Below, one piece after another: positions 5,470-6,278 of a stretch of 6,278 nucleotides of DNA. The DNA comes from Nitrospirota bacterium (lineage in GTDB: Bacteria; Nitrospinota; Nitrospinia; Nitrospinales; VA-1), in assembly GCA_003235465.1 (NCBI GenBank), contig QJWD01000105.1, positions 1 through 6,278 of the forward strand, read 5' to 3'. Each line of letters opens with the position of its first letter. Positions within the stretch are counted from its first letter, which is position 1. The translations under genes were made by a program, and so were the position numbers. The notes beneath the pieces are model-generated. The model saw nothing but the letters and a program-made list of their open reading frames with translations, was not told the origin of the DNA and made no database searches.

Positions 5470-6278
5470 ATGACCATGGTGGATGAACAGACCCAGGCGA
5501 CAGCCGAAGCCAAGGGCACCGTCAAGATAACCGTTTGCCTCAGCTTAAGCGGCGTGGCCGAGGGCGGAAAAGAAGTCTATAAGGAATTCGAAAAGCAGAT
5601 CGCCGAGATGGGCGCCAACGCCGAGCTTGGCGACAAGCAGTGCTCGGTGGGCCAGGTCGGCTGCCGGGGCTATTGCAGCCGCGACGTGCTGGTGGATGTC
5701 TACGTTCCCGGCCAGGACCGCGTGACCTACGAAAAGGTCAAGCCCGACATGGTGGCCACCATTTTGAAGGATCATGTTGTCGGCGGCAAGGTGTACAAGA
5801 AGGCGGCGGCCAAGGAAGATTATTACGAGCAGCTCGGCAAGCAGACGCGCGTCGCGCTCGAGTTCGGCGGCGCCATCGACCCGGAGAACATCGACGAGTA
5901 CCTCGCCGTCGGCGGCTACCAGGCGCTCGCCAAGGTCGTCAAGGAAATGCAGCCCGCCCAGGTGATCGAGGAGATCAAGGCTTCCGGCCTGCGCGGCAAG
6001 GGCGGCGGCGGTTTCGTGACCGGCCACAAATGGGAAAAGGCGGCCAACGCCCCGACGCCCGACGGCAGGCGCTACATCGTCGTCAACGGCGACGAAGGCA
6101 ACCCGGCTTCGTACATGGACCGCAGCGTCATGGAAGGCTGCCCGCACCAGATGATCGAAGGTTTCATCATCGGCGCATTCGCCATCGGCGCGTGCGAGGG
6201 CATCATCTACACGCGGGCGGATTATTCCATCGCCGTCCGGCGGCTCAACAAGGCTTTGGAACAGGCGCGCGAGCGCGG
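5470..6278 (+). CDS. NuoF-like NADH/FMN flavoprotein with N-terminal thioredoxin-like [2Fe-2S] domain, 3' end cut by window edge
   Basis: Residues 1-269 are visible and the frame runs off the right edge. ATG 5470 follows AAGGAG (5456-5461) by 8 nt; ATG 5476 is a less well spaced alternative. Residues about 18-105 form a thioredoxin-like ferredoxin domain with Cys23, Cys58, Cys65 and Cys69. From about 130 the NuoF 51-kDa domain begins: the FMN-binding glycine loop GLRGKGGGGFVTGHKW (173-188) and NGDEGNPASYMDR (206-218). This layout resembles HydB/HndC of electron-bifurcating hydrogenases and FdsB of NAD-dependent formate dehydrogenase more than complex I NuoF, which lacks the fused domain. The protein would pass electrons between NAD(H), FMN and Fe-S clusters, probably in the cytoplasm. 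The expected SLBB and 4Fe-4S region lies outside the window. The usual second cysteine of the first [2Fe-2S] pair appears to be Gly28. The choice of complex cannot be made without the downstream genes. Confidence 0.88.
   Translation, partial: MTMVDEQTQATAEAKGTVKITVCLSLSGVAEGGKEVYKEFEKQIAEMGANAELGDKQCSVGQVGCRGYCSRDVLVDVYVPGQDRVTYEKVKPDMVATILKDHVVGGKVYKKAAAKEDYYEQLGKQTRVALEFGGAIDPENIDEYLAVGGYQALAKVVKEMQPAQVIEEIKASGLRGKGGGGFVTGHKWEKAANAPTPDGRRYIVVNGDEGNPASYMDRSVMEGCPHQMIEGFIIGAFAIGACEGIIYTRADYSIAVRRLNKALEQARER

Noticed and set aside
5545..6147. Minus-strand open frame of 200 codons opposite the NuoF-like gene
   Set aside because: The plus strand carries the FMN and NAD-domain motifs and a proper ribosome site, so the minus frame is a shadow.

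Overview
The window is GC-rich, tightly packed bacterial chromosomal DNA from a Gram-negative organism. Export signals, the M17 aminopeptidase and the thioredoxin-type ArsC are all ordinary for Proteobacteria. Several TTAA-type boxes lie upstream of the first gene and would fit an alphaproteobacterium, but that is weak evidence and I do not assign a taxon. There are no transposases, phage genes, tRNAs, rRNAs or CRISPR repeats.

Region by region: (1) 1-1039, minus strand: a secreted purple-acid-phosphatase-like metallophosphoesterase, cut by the left edge. (2) 1040-1515: a gene-free gap. It is AT-rich with TTAACC boxes and a 14-bp palindrome up to about 1260. It then holds four back-to-back stem-loops, the last a textbook intrinsic terminator reading on the plus strand, although no plus-strand gene precedes it. 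This is best read as an undescribed structured small RNA. (3) 1516-2766, minus strand: a three-gene operon of a periplasmic TPR protein, a thioredoxin-coupled arsenate reductase and a small three-helix membrane protein that overlaps arsC by ATGA. (4) 2767-2871: a promoter for that operon, nested against the terminator of the next one. (5) 2872-4942, minus strand: leucyl aminopeptidase pepA followed by a four-helix membrane protein. (6) 4943-5469: a divergent control region with a minus-strand promoter for pepA, a near-consensus plus-strand promoter and a structured leader of about 160 nt. (7) 5470-6278, plus strand: the first 269 residues of a NuoF-like flavoprotein with a fused thioredoxin-like [2Fe-2S] domain, cut by the right edge.

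How the genes work together: most are housekeeping or redox/stress functions. PepA turns over peptides, ArsC reduces arsenate using thioredoxin, and the NuoF-like protein is probably the NAD(H)/FMN entry subunit of a multisubunit oxidoreductase encoded to the right. The parts most worth a second look are the candidate RNA at about 1284-1485, the leader of the NuoF-like gene, and the altered cysteine set of that protein's [2Fe-2S] domain.
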